This document shows, in pieces, positions 56,528 through 64,000 of a stretch of DNA of 64,000 bases. A program made the translations under genes and the position numbers. Origin of the DNA: UBA6197 sp047638075. GTDB taxonomy: Bacteria; Pseudomonadota; Alphaproteobacteria; Rhodobacterales; Rhodobacteraceae. The stretch spans positions 49,742 to 113,741 of the forward strand of contig NZ_JBLJBV010000001.1 in assembly GCF_047638075.1 (NCBI RefSeq). Direction: 5' to 3'. Every line of letters begins with the position of its first letter. Position 1 is the stretch's first letter. The notes under the pieces were generated by a model. The model ran no database searches. It was not told where the DNA came from and saw only the letters and a list, made by a program, of their open reading frames with translations.

Positions 56528-56890
56528 CTAATTGGATTCAGGCATATCCTTGAATTTGATCGACTCACCGCAACCGCACGCCTCTGAGACGTTGGGGTTG
56601 ATGAACTTGAAGCCGGATTCCAGCAACCCGATTTCATAATCAATCACGGTGCCAAACAAAAACATCTGCGCCATCGGGGCGATCAACACCCGCGCGCCGG
56701 CCTCTTCCACCACCACGTCCATGGGGGCCGCCTCGGCCGCGATTTCCATGGTGTATTCCATGCCCGCACAACCGCCCTTTTTCACGCCGATACGCAATCC
56801 TGCAGCACCTTCGCGCGTCATCAAGGCGATGATCTGCTCGATCGCGCGGGGCGTAAGCGAAACGGGCGATTTGCCGGGAACAGCAAACAT
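56528..56890 (-). CDS. erpA: Iron-sulfur cluster assembly protein of the ErpA/IscA (HesB) family
   Basis: A 120-residue A-type carrier that passes Fe-S clusters to apo-targets. The cysteines lie at GGCAGM and CGCGESI, the standard C-x(n)-C-x-C pattern. The ATG at 56890 overlaps the sufT-like stop by one base (TGATG); a GTG one codon earlier is less likely. Whether it is ErpA, IscA or SufA cannot be told without context beyond SufT. Confidence 0.88.
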   Translation of the reverse strand: MFAVPGKSPVSLTPRAIEQIIALMTREGAAGLRIGVKKGGCAGMEYTMEIAAEAAPMDVVVEEAGARVLIAPMAQMFLFGTVIDYEIGLLESGFKFINPNVSEACGCGESIKFKDMPESN

Positions 56891-57276
56891 CACATGAACC
56901 CCAATTCCAACCGGGCCTCATCCGACATCATGTCCATGCCCCACTGCGGCTCAAACGTCATCTGCACGTTCACCTGTTTGACGCCTGCCAGCGGCTCTAT
57001 GGCGTCGGCAACCCAGCCGGGCATTTCGCCCGCGACAGGACAGCCAGGCGCAGTCAGGGTCATGATAATCTCAATCTCATTCTCGGCCGATATTTCAATC
57101 GTGTAGATCAAGCCCAGATCATAGATATTGACCGGAATTTCAGGGTCAAAAACGCTCCGACATGCCTCCACCACCGCTTCATAAAGTGGATGTTCGGTTG
57201 TGGAGGGCCGGATCAGCGGGGTGCCCTCGGGTTGGGCAGCGAAATCGGAAGCATATGTATTGGCGGTCATGGTCAT
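56890..57276 (-). CDS. sufT: SufT-like protein (DUF59/MIP18 family)
   Basis: A 128-residue protein with YEAVVEACRSVFDPEIPVNI then YDLGLIY, and TAPGCPVAGEMPGW, the DUF59 pattern. SufT supports maturation of Fe-S proteins. It is translationally coupled to the A-type carrier. The ATG at 57276 or one two codons later (57270) is the start. The rest of a suf operon (sufBCDS) is not in the window. Confidence 0.88.
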   Translation of the reverse strand: MTMTANTYASDFAAQPEGTPLIRPSTTEHPLYEAVVEACRSVFDPEIPVNIYDLGLIYTIEISAENEIEIIMTLTAPGCPVAGEMPGWVADAIEPLAGVKQVNVQMTFEPQWGMDMMSDEARLELGFM

Positions 57277-57458
57277 CTCGCGCTATTGTCGAGTGAATAT
57301 ATAGGAATTATCAGGCAAACGTCCAGAGGCAGCTTTTCAGTCTGCAGTCACTTGTTGTAACAGACCCATCAGCACGTTGATATTTGCCTGAAGCCGCCCC
57401 GGTCGCGGCCGGGACAGCATCGCCCAATTTGTGGCGCGATACTGCCCCCCCTGCATAA

Positions 57459-58046
57459 TCAGTGCAGTTTGGCGCTAAGATCAAAGGCGACGCACTGGTA
57501 ATACCCATCGTCGATATAAACCTTGCGCCCGACCGCCCGGGTGTCCAGCCCGCAGCGCACCGTCCAGAGCGGCCAACTGGCCGCCGTCAGCGCCAGGATC
57601 TGCGTGGCCCCCAGATCGCGTGAGGTTTTGACCATCGCTTCGATCATCATCGCGTGGACCCGAAGGCGATTCGCCATCGGTGTCTTGTTCGACACGAATA
57701 CCCGCGAACATTCCCACACGCTTTCCGCAACTGGCGCATCGGCCTCCAACAGATCGGCAGGGATCGAATCCAGCAGCCCCCGCTGCGCATCGCGGATCAT
57801 ATAGCTGTAGATCCCACATTGCGCGGTGGTCGGCGTCAGCCGGATACCGGCCAACACCTCGCCAAATTCGTGGACCGCAATCCAACGGCTTTGCGGCGTG
57901 TCATACTGGTCGAATTCCATGCCAAGGGCTTCAGGAAGCTTCCATTTTTTCTGAATGATAAAGCTCTCCTTTCGCGCGCGAAACAGGTTTGCGAAAAGCT
58001 CGCCGTGGTTGTGCATGTTTTCAAACGAAAGTGTGGTGATTTGCAT
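57459..58046 (-). CDS. luxI: Acyl-homoserine-lactone synthase (LuxI family)
   Basis: A 195-residue autoinducer synthase using SAM and acyl-ACP. Conserved residues are visible: R25 with F29 and W35, E44-x-D46-x-Y48-D49 in MEFDQYD, and the GIRLTPTT strand. It lies 60 bases downstream of luxR on the same strand, as gtaR-gtaI in R. capsulatus. The acyl-chain length cannot be predicted. Confidence 0.94.
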   Translation of the reverse strand: MQITTLSFENMHNHGELFANLFRARKESFIIQKKWKLPEALGMEFDQYDTPQSRWIAVHEFGEVLAGIRLTPTTAQCGIYSYMIRDAQRGLLDSIPADLLEADAPVAESVWECSRVFVSNKTPMANRLRVHAMMIEAMVKTSRDLGATQILALTAASWPLWTVRCGLDTRAVGRKVYIDDGYYQCVAFDLSAKLH

Positions 58047-58106
58047 GGCAGCAGTCTCCAGGTGGGTTGAGGAACTCGTGTCCCTGCGTATTAGGAGACC
58101 TGCCGG

Positions 58107-58718
58107 TTAAAGCAGCCGGGAGTCTTTGGCACGTTGAATGGCCTCGGCCATGGTGCGCGCCATCAACCGCTCACGCGCGGCCAAGAGGCGTGCCTTCAAC
58201 GCACTTTCTGATATGCCAAGCTTGGCGGCAGCTGCCGCGTGGCGATCTCCTGCTGCAATCAGCCGCAGGGCTTCAATTTGGGCTTTAGTCAGGCTTTCCG
58301 GGGGCTCTGTCATTTCATGCAACTGTTGCACGATAGATAGAACCTTTGAGATTTCCTCGCTGGAAAATTCTCGGTCGGAGCGAGCGACCGAAGCAATAGT
58401 GCGCGACGAAATCGGACCGCATGACAGGGTAACACCGTAACGAAGGCCGTGATTCGCGGCCTGCACCAATATACCGAACGGATCAGGAATCGTCATCGCG
58501 CTCCACCGCACCGCACCCGTCTCAGAAAACCCCCAGGCAATCGTCGGGTCGCGTAGCGCAAAACCTTGTTCGGTATAATGATCGGTCCAGGCTTGCGGAT
58601 ATGTCATGAACGTCATCAGTGGAGCCGCCAGCCGAATGTGCACTCCGATGTAATAACCGGATGGGGCTGCTCGGGCGAGTTCATGTAGTTGAAGATCGAT
58701 CGAGCTTTTGGCCAACAT
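58107..58718 (-). CDS. luxR: LuxR-family quorum-sensing regulator
   Basis: A 203-residue protein with an autoinducer-binding domain (about 1-130) containing the W-x3-Y-x8-D-P pattern (AWTDHYTEQGFALRDP) and W71, and a C-terminal helix-turn-helix (about 140-203) with LTKAQIEALRLIAAG and LGISESALKARL. It is somewhat short for the family (usually 230-250), mostly by a shorter N terminus. It may resemble GtaR, which acts as a repressor relieved by the AHL. A lux-box-like dyad lies 18 bases upstream. Confidence 0.92.
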   Translation of the reverse strand: MLAKSSIDLQLHELARAAPSGYYIGVHIRLAAPLMTFMTYPQAWTDHYTEQGFALRDPTIAWGFSETGAVRWSAMTIPDPFGILVQAANHGLRYGVTLSCGPISSRTIASVARSDREFSSEEISKVLSIVQQLHEMTEPPESLTKAQIEALRLIAAGDRHAAAAAKLGISESALKARLLAARERLMARTMAEAIQRAKDSRLL

Positions 58719-58735
58719 AAGAAAATTTCCTGATC

Positions 58736-58755
58736 ACCTATCCTTTTAGACAGGT
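58736..58755 (-). promoter_or_regulatory. lux-box-like 20-bp dyad upstream of luxR
   Basis: ACCTATC (58736-58742) and GACAGGT (58749-58755) form a 20-bp inverted repeat with 6 of 7 arm positions matching and a 6-base centre. Arms ACCTG/CAGGT and the 20-bp length match the classic lux box. It lies 18 bases before the luxR start codon, so LuxR probably regulates its own operon here. Confidence 0.65.
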
Positions 58756-58972
58756 TCCCCGAAAGGTCGTCAACCTAAAACTAACTGTATTCGTTGGAGT
58801 ATATACCAGCGTGGCGGCCGGCGATCAGGGTCAGAGGCACCTATTGGACGCGCGGAGTTTCCAAGAAGCGGCGATTGGATCGCCAGCGGACACGCGTGCC
58901 ACTTACCCCAGAATCAGGGCCTACGGGGGGCCACACAGGGCCTGCAGCGCGTGCCCGCCCCGTCAAACGAAA

Positions 58973-58994
58973 AATCCCGCCAGAGGGCGGGATT
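58973..58994 (-). terminator. Rho-independent terminator of the alpha operon
   Basis: AATCCCGCC (58973-58981) and GGCGGGATT (58986-58994) form a perfect 9-bp stem with a 4-base loop; on the minus strand it is followed by a U-run. It sits about 28 bases past the rplQ stop. Confidence 0.85.
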
Positions 58995-59021
58995 CTCGTC
59001 GTTCCGGCCACGGTGCAGGAA

Positions 59022-59438
59022 TTACGCGTCCGCGTTTTCCGCCTCAACACGGGCCTTGTCACCGGCACCCTTGGCGTTGGGATCGCGATCCACAAATTCG
59101 ATGATCGCCATCGGGGCCATGTCGCCATAGCGGAAGCCCGCTTTCAGAACGCGCACATAGCCGCCCGCGCGGTCCTTGTAGCGCGGCCCAAGAATCTCGA
59201 ACAGCTTGGCAACATATTGGTCTTGCTTGAGCTGCGAGGCGGCCTGCCGGCGGGCATGCAGATCGCCGCGCTTGGCCAGCGTGATCATCTTTTCAATGAT
59301 CGGACGCAGTTCCTTGGCTTTCGGCAGCGTGGTCTTGATCTGCTCATGTTCAATGAGCGAGCCGCACATATTGGCAAACAATGCCTTGCGGTGTTCGTGG
59401 GTCCGGTTCAGGCGGCGGTAACCGCGGGCGTGACGCAT
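59022..59438 (-). CDS. rplQ: 50S ribosomal protein L17
   Basis: A 138-residue ribosomal protein with the family N terminus [19 protein letters not shown] and [20 protein letters not shown]. It is the last gene of the alpha operon, after rpoA, and is followed by a clear terminator. The C terminus has a short acidic extension ([11 protein letters not shown]). Confidence 0.98.
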   Translation of the reverse strand: MRHARGYRRLNRTHEHRKALFANMCGSLIEHEQIKTTLPKAKELRPIIEKMITLAKRGDLHARRQAASQLKQDQYVAKLFEILGPRYKDRAGGYVRVLKAGFRYGDMAPMAIIEFVDRDPNAKGAGDKARVEAENADA

Positions 59439-59537
59439 GATATTCTCCTATCGTCTCGTTTTACTTTGTCCGGCAACCCTCACATGGGTCGCTCACCTTG
59501 GGCTTTCGCCAGAATTCCCCGGCTCACCGGGCATTTG

Positions 59538-59560
59538 GGGGGCGTGTAACCCGCGCCCCC
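59538..59560 (-). other. GC hairpin just after the rpoA stop
   Basis: GGGGGCG and CGCCCCC form a 7-bp stem with a 9-base loop, 11 bases past the rpoA stop and ahead of rplQ. No U-run follows in the direction of transcription, so it may pause, attenuate or mark RNA processing rather than end transcription. Confidence 0.4.
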
Positions 59561-59570
59561 TTTTCTGTCA

Positions 59571-60587
59571 TCAGAACTGGTCCTCGAAACGCTTGGCCAG
59601 ATCTTCGATATTCTCCGGCGGCCAATCCTCGACTTCCATGCCCAGATGCAGCCCCATACCCGACAGCACTTCCTTGATTTCGTTCAAGGACTTGCGGCCA
59701 AAGTTCGGTGTGCGCAGCATCTCTGCCTCGGTCTTTTGGATCAGATCCCCGATGTAGACGATGTTGTCGTTCTTCAGACAGTTTGCCGAACGGACCGAAA
59801 GTTCCAGCTCGTCGACCTTCTTCAACAGCAGCGGGTTGAACTCCAACCCGTCGTCCGCATCCGCCTTCGAGGCTGATTCCGGCTCGTCAAAGTTGACGAA
59901 GATACCCAGTTGGTCCTGCAAGATGCGCGCAGCATAAGCCACGGCATCATCCGGGGTCAGAGAACCGTCGGTTTCCACCTTCATCGTCAGCTTGTCATAG
60001 TCCAACACCTGACCTTCGCGGGTCGGTTGCACTTCGTAGCTGACCTTTTTCACCGGCGAATAGATCGCGTCGATCGGAATCAGACCGATGGGCGCATCTT
60101 CCGGGCGGTTCTTGTCAGCGGCGACATAGCCTTTGCCGGTGTTGACGGTCAGTTCCATGAACAGATCGGCACCATCATCGAGGTGACAGATCACATGTTC
60201 CTTGTTCAAAACGTCAATGCCGTTCGATTCCGAAATATCGCCAGCGGTAACGATGCCGGGGCCTTTGGCCGAAATCGACAGGCGCTTTGGCCCTTCGACT
60301 TCCATCCGCAGCGCCACACCTTTCAGGTTCAACACGATGTCGGTGACGTCTTCACGCACACCGGCAACGCTGGAAAACTCATGCAGCACATTATCAATCT
60401 GCACCGAGGTAATGGCCGCGCCTTGCAGCGACGACATCAGCACCCGACGCAGCGCGTTGCCGAGCGTCAGGCCAAAGCCACGCTCCAGTGGCTCGGCGAT
60501 CACCGTAGCCAGACGCTGCGGGTCGTTGCCCGGCTTCACGTCAAGCTGTGTCGGCTTGATCAGCTCTGCCCAATTCTTGTGGATCAT
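59571..60587 (-). CDS. rpoA: RNA polymerase alpha subunit
   Basis: A 338-residue subunit that nucleates polymerase assembly and contacts activators through its C-terminal domain. The N-terminal domain has [19 protein letters not shown] and the alpha-CTD has [14 protein letters not shown] and [13 protein letters not shown]. The start at 60587 matches the family; the frame runs further upstream to 60638 but without homology. It lies between rpsK and rplQ. Confidence 0.98.
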   Translation of the reverse strand: MIHKNWAELIKPTQLDVKPGNDPQRLATVIAEPLERGFGLTLGNALRRVLMSSLQGAAITSVQIDNVLHEFSSVAGVREDVTDIVLNLKGVALRMEVEGPKRLSISAKGPGIVTAGDISESNGIDVLNKEHVICHLDDGADLFMELTVNTGKGYVAADKNRPEDAPIGLIPIDAIYSPVKKVSYEVQPTREGQVLDYDKLTMKVETDGSLTPDDAVAYAARILQDQLGIFVNFDEPESASKADADDGLEFNPLLLKKVDELELSVRSANCLKNDNIVYIGDLIQKTEAEMLRTPNFGRKSLNEIKEVLSGMGLHLGMEVEDWPPENIEDLAKRFEDQF

Positions 60588-60703
60588 GCGTTCCGCCTCC
60601 ATTCCAGTCCCAGACCCATGTCCGTAAGTCCAGGACACCCGAGGGTAAATGCGTATGACCTAAGCCGCGCGGATCTCGCGCGGCTTAGGCCGAATAATGA
60701 TGG

Positions 60704-61093
60704 TCAGACCCGGCGACGTTTCGGCGGCCGGCAACCGTTATGTGCCATCGGGGTAACGTCACGGATCGAGGTGACGTTCAGACCGGCAGCAGCCAACGCC
60801 CGAAGCGCGGATTCGCGGCCCGAACCGGGGCCCTGCACTTCGACATCAACGGTTTTCATGCCGTGTTCCTGCGCCTTGCGGGCAGCATCCTCGGCGGCCA
60901 TCTGCGCCGCGTAGGGCGTTGACTTACGCGAGCCCTTGAAGCCCATCGTGCCCGAGGAGGACCACGAAATCGCGTTCCCCTGCACGTCAGAAATCAGGAT
61001 CTTGGTGTTGTTGAAGGACGAGTTCACATGGACAACGCCGGTGGCGATGTTCTTGCGCTCTTTGCGCTTCATACGGGTTTTATCACGTGCCAT
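60704..61093 (-). CDS. rpsK: 30S ribosomal protein S11
   Basis: A 129-residue ribosomal protein of the platform, with [38 protein letters not shown], and the C-terminal [18 protein letters not shown]. It follows rpsM by 15 bases and precedes rpoA. Confidence 0.98.
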   Translation of the reverse strand: MARDKTRMKRKERKNIATGVVHVNSSFNNTKILISDVQGNAISWSSSGTMGFKGSRKSTPYAAQMAAEDAARKAQEHGMKTVDVEVQGPGSGRESALRALAAAGLNVTSIRDVTPMAHNGCRPPKRRRV

Positions 61094-61108
61094 TAGCGAA
61101 CCCTCCCC

Positions 61109-61477
61109 TTATTTCTTCTTGCCAGCGATCGCTTTCGCAGGGCCCTTGCGGGTGCGAGCGTTCGTGTGGGTGCGCTGGCCACGCACGGGCAGGTTGCGAC
61201 GATGACGCAGGCCGCGGTAGCAGCCAAGGTCCATCAGGCGCTTGATGTTCATCGTGGTTTCGCGACGCAGATCGCCTTCCACGGTAAGGTTAGCGTCGAT
61301 GTGCTCGCGGATCGCCAGCACTTCGGCATCCGAAAGTTCGTTGACGCGACGGGTACGATCGATCCCCACGGCTTCGCAGATCTGCTCTGCTGCGTAGTTC
61401 CCGATACCGGTGATATAGGTCAATGCGATGGGGACACGTTTCCCCGTCGGAATGTTGACGCCAGCAATACGTGCCAA
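61109..61477 (-). CDS. rpsM: 30S ribosomal protein S13 (TTG start)
   Basis: A 122-residue protein of the 30S head. The conserved beginning [14 protein letters not shown] follows directly after the TTG at 61477, preceded by AAAAGGAAA. That fits S13 length (122), while the ATG at 61528 would add 17 non-homologous residues. [24 protein letters not shown] near the C terminus is characteristic (shown here in part: [18 protein letters not shown]). The rare start codon may lower its translation rate. Confidence 0.96.
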   Translation of the reverse strand: MARIAGVNIPTGKRVPIALTYITGIGNYAAEQICEAVGIDRTRRVNELSDAEVLAIREHIDANLTVEGDLRRETTMNIKRLMDLGCYRGLRHRRNLPVRGQRTHTNARTRKGPAKAIAGKKK

Positions 61478-61536
61478 ACGTGTTTTCCTTTTTTGTTGCG
61501 GTTCCGTAACCCCAGAACCTTTTTTCACAACCGAAA

Positions 61537-61559
61537 GCCCGAAAGCACCGCCTTCGGGC
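61537..61559 (-). terminator. Hairpin between adk and rpsM
   Basis: GCCCGAA (61537-61543) and TTCGGGC (61553-61559) form a 7-bp stem in the 187-base gap between adk and rpsM; on the minus strand the stem is followed by TTT. It could end or attenuate transcription from secY-adk, leaving rpsM on its own promoter, or be part of an r-protein leader. Confidence 0.42.
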
Positions 61560-61664
61560 CACTGCGTGTTTTAGTGTTGGGCGTGCCCGAATACCAAAAC
61601 GATTCTCATAAGAGACGCCGTGACCTAGAAGGTTTCTCCCCCCGCGTCAAGCGCCCTGCCTTTA

Positions 61665-62321
61665 TTAGCAACATCTGGCGTCAATGATCCGTGTTATTTC
61701 CGCCCCGACAGCGTCGATTTCCCCCAAGCCATCGACTGTGAACAGATCACCGCGCGCATAGTAATATCCAATCAGCGGCGCGGTTTTCTTGTAATACTCC
61801 ATCAGCCGCAATTTGAGACTGTCTTCATTGTCATCTGCGCGGCGCCTCATATCTGTGGAACCGCAGACATCGCACACACCCGGCTTCGCCGTAGGATGGG
61901 TCGCATCGTGGTAAACTTCGCCGCAGGCACCGCAGGTAAAACGCCCCGTGATGCGCGCGACCAATGCCGCATCATCAACCCGCATTTCAATAACTGCGTC
62001 CAACCGGAGACCGCGCCGCGTCAACAATTCCCCCAAGGCATCTGCCTGCGGTAACGTTCGCGGAAAACCGTCAAAGATGAACCCCGCGCCCTGACCGCCG
62101 GTAATCTTTTCCTCGATCAGGCCAATCACGATTTCATCGGTTACCAACTCGCCCCGGCTCATCACATCGGCCACACGCCTGCCCATTTCTGTGCCGGCGG
62201 CCATCGCCTCTCGCAACATATCGCCGGTGGACAGTTGAACCATGCCGCGATCATCCACCAATTTGCGCGCCTGGGTTCCTTTGCCCGCGCCCGGCGGCCC
62301 AAGAAGAATGATATTGATCAT
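61665..62321 (-). CDS. adk: Adenylate kinase
   Basis: A 218-residue long-form kinase interconverting ATP + AMP and 2 ADP. P-loop GPPGAGKGT is at the N terminus, followed by STGDMLREA and [10 protein letters not shown]. The LID carries a four-Cys zinc finger (CGAC ... CDVC), seen in many Gram-positive and some alphaproteobacterial enzymes. It lies 17 bases downstream of secY, the usual place. Confidence 0.97.
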   Translation of the reverse strand: MINIILLGPPGAGKGTQARKLVDDRGMVQLSTGDMLREAMAAGTEMGRRVADVMSRGELVTDEIVIGLIEEKITGGQGAGFIFDGFPRTLPQADALGELLTRRGLRLDAVIEMRVDDAALVARITGRFTCGACGEVYHDATHPTAKPGVCDVCGSTDMRRRADDNEDSLKLRLMEYYKKTAPLIGYYYARGDLFTVDGLGEIDAVGAEITRIIDARCC

Positions 62322-62338
62322 GGACCGCCCGCCCTTTT

Positions 62339-63700
62339 CTATCGCCGGCTCGGCGCTTTCTTCGCGCCGGGCTTCTTTCTGCCCCGCAACTGCGACTTTT
62401 CAATCAGACCCTCATACTGATGCGCAAGAAGGTGTGACTGAACCTGGCTGATCGTGTCCATCGTCACCGACACCACGATCAGCAAAGACGTCCCGCCAAA
62501 GTAGAACGGAATGCTCAGCTGAGCGCGCAGAATCTCCGGCAACAGACAGACCGCCGCCAAATAGGCCGACCCCAACACCAGAACCCGAGAGACAACATAA
62601 TCAAGATAATCCTCGGTCTTCTTGCCCGGGCGGATCCCCGGAATGAAACCACCCTGACTTTTCAGATTGTCAGCGACCTCATCTGATTTGAACGACACGT
62701 TGGCCGTGTAGAAATATGTGAAAAACACGATCATCGCGACAAAGAACAATAGATACAGCGGTTGCCCCGGGCCAAAGTAGGCCAGAATAACCGACATGAT
62801 CGGCCCCGTCTGGGCGCCAGAAAATGTCGAAATCGTGGTGGGCAGCAGCAAAAGCGAGCTGGCGAAAATCGCGGGGATAACGCCTGCCGGGTTCACCTTG
62901 ATCGGCAGATGGCTGGAACCGCCATCATAGACCTTCATGCCGACCTGCCGCCGGGGATATTGAATATGGATCTTGCGAAGCGCGCGCTCCATGAACACGA
63001 CAAAGCCGATCACCGCAATGACCATCAAGATCACACCGATCACCACCGGCGTCGAGATCGCGCCCGAACGGCCCTGGCTAAAGAACTGCGCCAATGCCGC
63101 TGGGATCTCAGCGACAATGCCGACAAAGATGATCAGGCTGATGCCGTTGCCGATGCCGCGGGCAGTGATCTGTTCGCCCAGCCACATCAAAAACATCGTG
63201 CCGCCGACCAGCGTGACCACCACGGCAAGCTTGAAGGACATGCCCGGATCATGCGCCAGATCACCCGCCTCAAGGCTGACCGCCAGGCCCCAGGCCTGAA
63301 ACAACGCCAGCGCAACGGTGGCGTAGCGCGTATATTGGTTGATTTTCTTGCGTCCCTGTTCGCCTTCTTTTTTCAACTGCTCCAGCGCTGGCACCATCGC
63401 GGTCAGCAATTGGACGATGATCGAGGCGGAGATGTAAGGCATGATCCCCAGGGCGAAAATACCCATCCGGCCAAGGGCACCGCCGGTGAACATCGACAGG
63501 ATGCCCCCCAACCCCGCAGCCGCACCATCCATGAATTGCTTCAGCGCCACGGCATCGATTCCCGGCACGGGAATAAATGTGCCCAGCCGGTAAATGATCA
63601 ATAAGCCGATCGTAAAGAAGATGCGTTGGCGAAGCTCGGTCGCCTTACCCAAGGCGCCCCAGCTCAGGTTCGCCGCCATTTGCTCTGCAGCAGATGCCAT
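62339..63700 (-). CDS. secY: Preprotein translocase subunit SecY
   Basis: A 453-residue channel subunit of the Sec translocon with ten membrane helices. Signatures include [13 protein letters not shown] in helix 1, [15 protein letters not shown] in helix 2 and [13 protein letters not shown] in helix 4, plus the cytoplasmic loop [16 protein letters not shown]. The start at 63700 is chosen by family N terminus ([11 protein letters not shown]); an ATG at 63718 is possible. It is between rplO and adk. Confidence 0.97.
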   Translation of the reverse strand: MASAAEQMAANLSWGALGKATELRQRIFFTIGLLIIYRLGTFIPVPGIDAVALKQFMDGAAAGLGGILSMFTGGALGRMGIFALGIMPYISASIIVQLLTAMVPALEQLKKEGEQGRKKINQYTRYATVALALFQAWGLAVSLEAGDLAHDPGMSFKLAVVVTLVGGTMFLMWLGEQITARGIGNGISLIIFVGIVAEIPAALAQFFSQGRSGAISTPVVIGVILMVIAVIGFVVFMERALRKIHIQYPRRQVGMKVYDGGSSHLPIKVNPAGVIPAIFASSLLLLPTTISTFSGAQTGPIMSVILAYFGPGQPLYLLFFVAMIVFFTYFYTANVSFKSDEVADNLKSQGGFIPGIRPGKKTEDYLDYVVSRVLVLGSAYLAAVCLLPEILRAQLSIPFYFGGTSLLIVVSVTMDTISQVQSHLLAHQYEGLIEKSQLRGRKKPGAKKAPSRR

Positions 63701-63803
63701 ATGCCCGGTCTCTTTCATGAAAGCACCGCCGAACCGTCTTCTGGTCGGCGGCACTTGGAAAACTTCAGACTATGTAAGCAGCGCAGGCGCCGCCCACAAT
63801 CGC

Positions 63804-64000
63804 TTATTCAGCCGCAGCCGTCGCCACCACCAGCTTGCCACCGGCCTTTTCGACGGCCTCGATGGCCGCTTTCGATGCGCCGTGGACGTTCAGCGTGACC
63901 GGTGATTTCAGCTCACCCTTGGCCAGCACCCGAACACCGTCCAGAACGCGGCGCAGAACGCCCGAAACGACCAGTGCTTCGCCGTTGATCTCGGCTTTGG
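63804..64000 (-). CDS. rplO: 50S ribosomal protein L15, 3' part only
   Basis: The last 65 residues of L15 are visible, ending in ATAAAE and the stop at 63804-63806, with [21 protein letters not shown] and [23 protein letters not shown] as matches (each given within limits). The rest of the gene lies past the window's end. Its position directly upstream of secY on the same strand is the normal spc-operon order. Confidence 0.9.
   Translation of the reverse strand, partial: KAEINGEALVVSGVLRRVLDGVRVLAKGELKSPVTLNVHGASKAAIEAVEKAGGKLVVATAAAE

Larger units (their letters stand above)
58719..59021. other. Noncoding region between rplQ and luxR
   Basis: About 300 bases without a supported gene. It holds the lux-box-like dyad (58736-58755) at the luxR end and the rplQ terminator at the other (58973-58994). 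I see nothing recognisable between about 58760 and 58970. Confidence 0.6.

Noticed and set aside
57277..57458. Iron-responsive (RirA/IscR-type) operator before sufT
   Set aside because: The stretch is AT-rich near the sufT start, but no convincing match to the known boxes was found by eye.

Overview
The window is about 60% GC and reads as chromosome of an alphaproteobacterium of the order Rhodobacterales (Roseobacter/Rhodobacter/Paracoccus group). The reasons are the opgG-opgI-opgH-opgC order known from Rhodobacter sphaeroides, a Paracoccus-type divergent nirS/nirI pair, gene-transfer-agent-type head-spike genes, a Rhodobacterales-type luxR-luxI pair, and a uvrC...pgsA-moaD-moaE block. Only the two ends are cut: uvrC lacks its 5' part and rplO its 5' part. 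No tRNA, rRNA, CRISPR array, insertion sequence or prophage was seen.

Layout. 1-5.7 kb: uvrC, then an accessory trio (RpiR-type regulator, an enolase-superfamily N-succinylamino acid racemase/OSBS, a GNAT-like acyltransferase) that looks like a D-amino-acid conversion module, then pgsA-moaD-moaE. 5.7-11.4 kb: a divergently arranged pair resembling the two halves of MnmC, a DMT permease, a soluble lytic transglycosylase and dapA, followed by a strongly structured noncoding stretch. 11.7-16.5 kb: the osmoregulated periplasmic glucan operon opgGIHC. 16.7-36.9 kb: a Wzx/Wzy-dependent surface polysaccharide locus (wzc-wzb-wza, rmlADB, two glycosyltransferases, a sulfotransferase, an NAD-dependent epimerase, wzy, wzx, yjbF-yjbH, a WecA-like initiating transferase and a YjbE-like peptide). 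Two genes resembling the head-spike genes of the Rhodobacter capsulatus gene transfer agent sit inside it.

36.9-41.1 kb: glpR and divergent glpD-glpK with two dyads in the shared promoter region. 41.3-47.5 kb: ilvD, then nirS and nirI transcribed away from a shared FNR/NNR-type box. 47.7-57.3 kb: hrpB, a DUF3108-like protein, meaB, rpmB, small periplasmic/copper proteins (PCuAC, HMA domain), lepA and two Fe-S assembly genes (ErpA/IscA-like, SufT-like). 57.4-58.8 kb: luxI and luxR with a 20-bp lux-box-like dyad. 59-64 kb: the end of the spc operon and the alpha operon (rplO-secY-adk-rpsM-rpsK-rpoA-rplQ) on the minus strand.

The most interesting theme is the combination of GTA-type head spikes, the polysaccharide machinery that could build their receptor, and a quorum-sensing pair in one 40-kb neighbourhood. 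In R. capsulatus the equivalent spikes bind the capsule, and capsule and GTA production are under gtaR/gtaI quorum control. Other points worth a look are the D-amino-acid trio between uvrC and pgsA, the structured region after dapA, a shared 10-bp element in front of wza and yjbH, and the isolated nirS/nirI pair.
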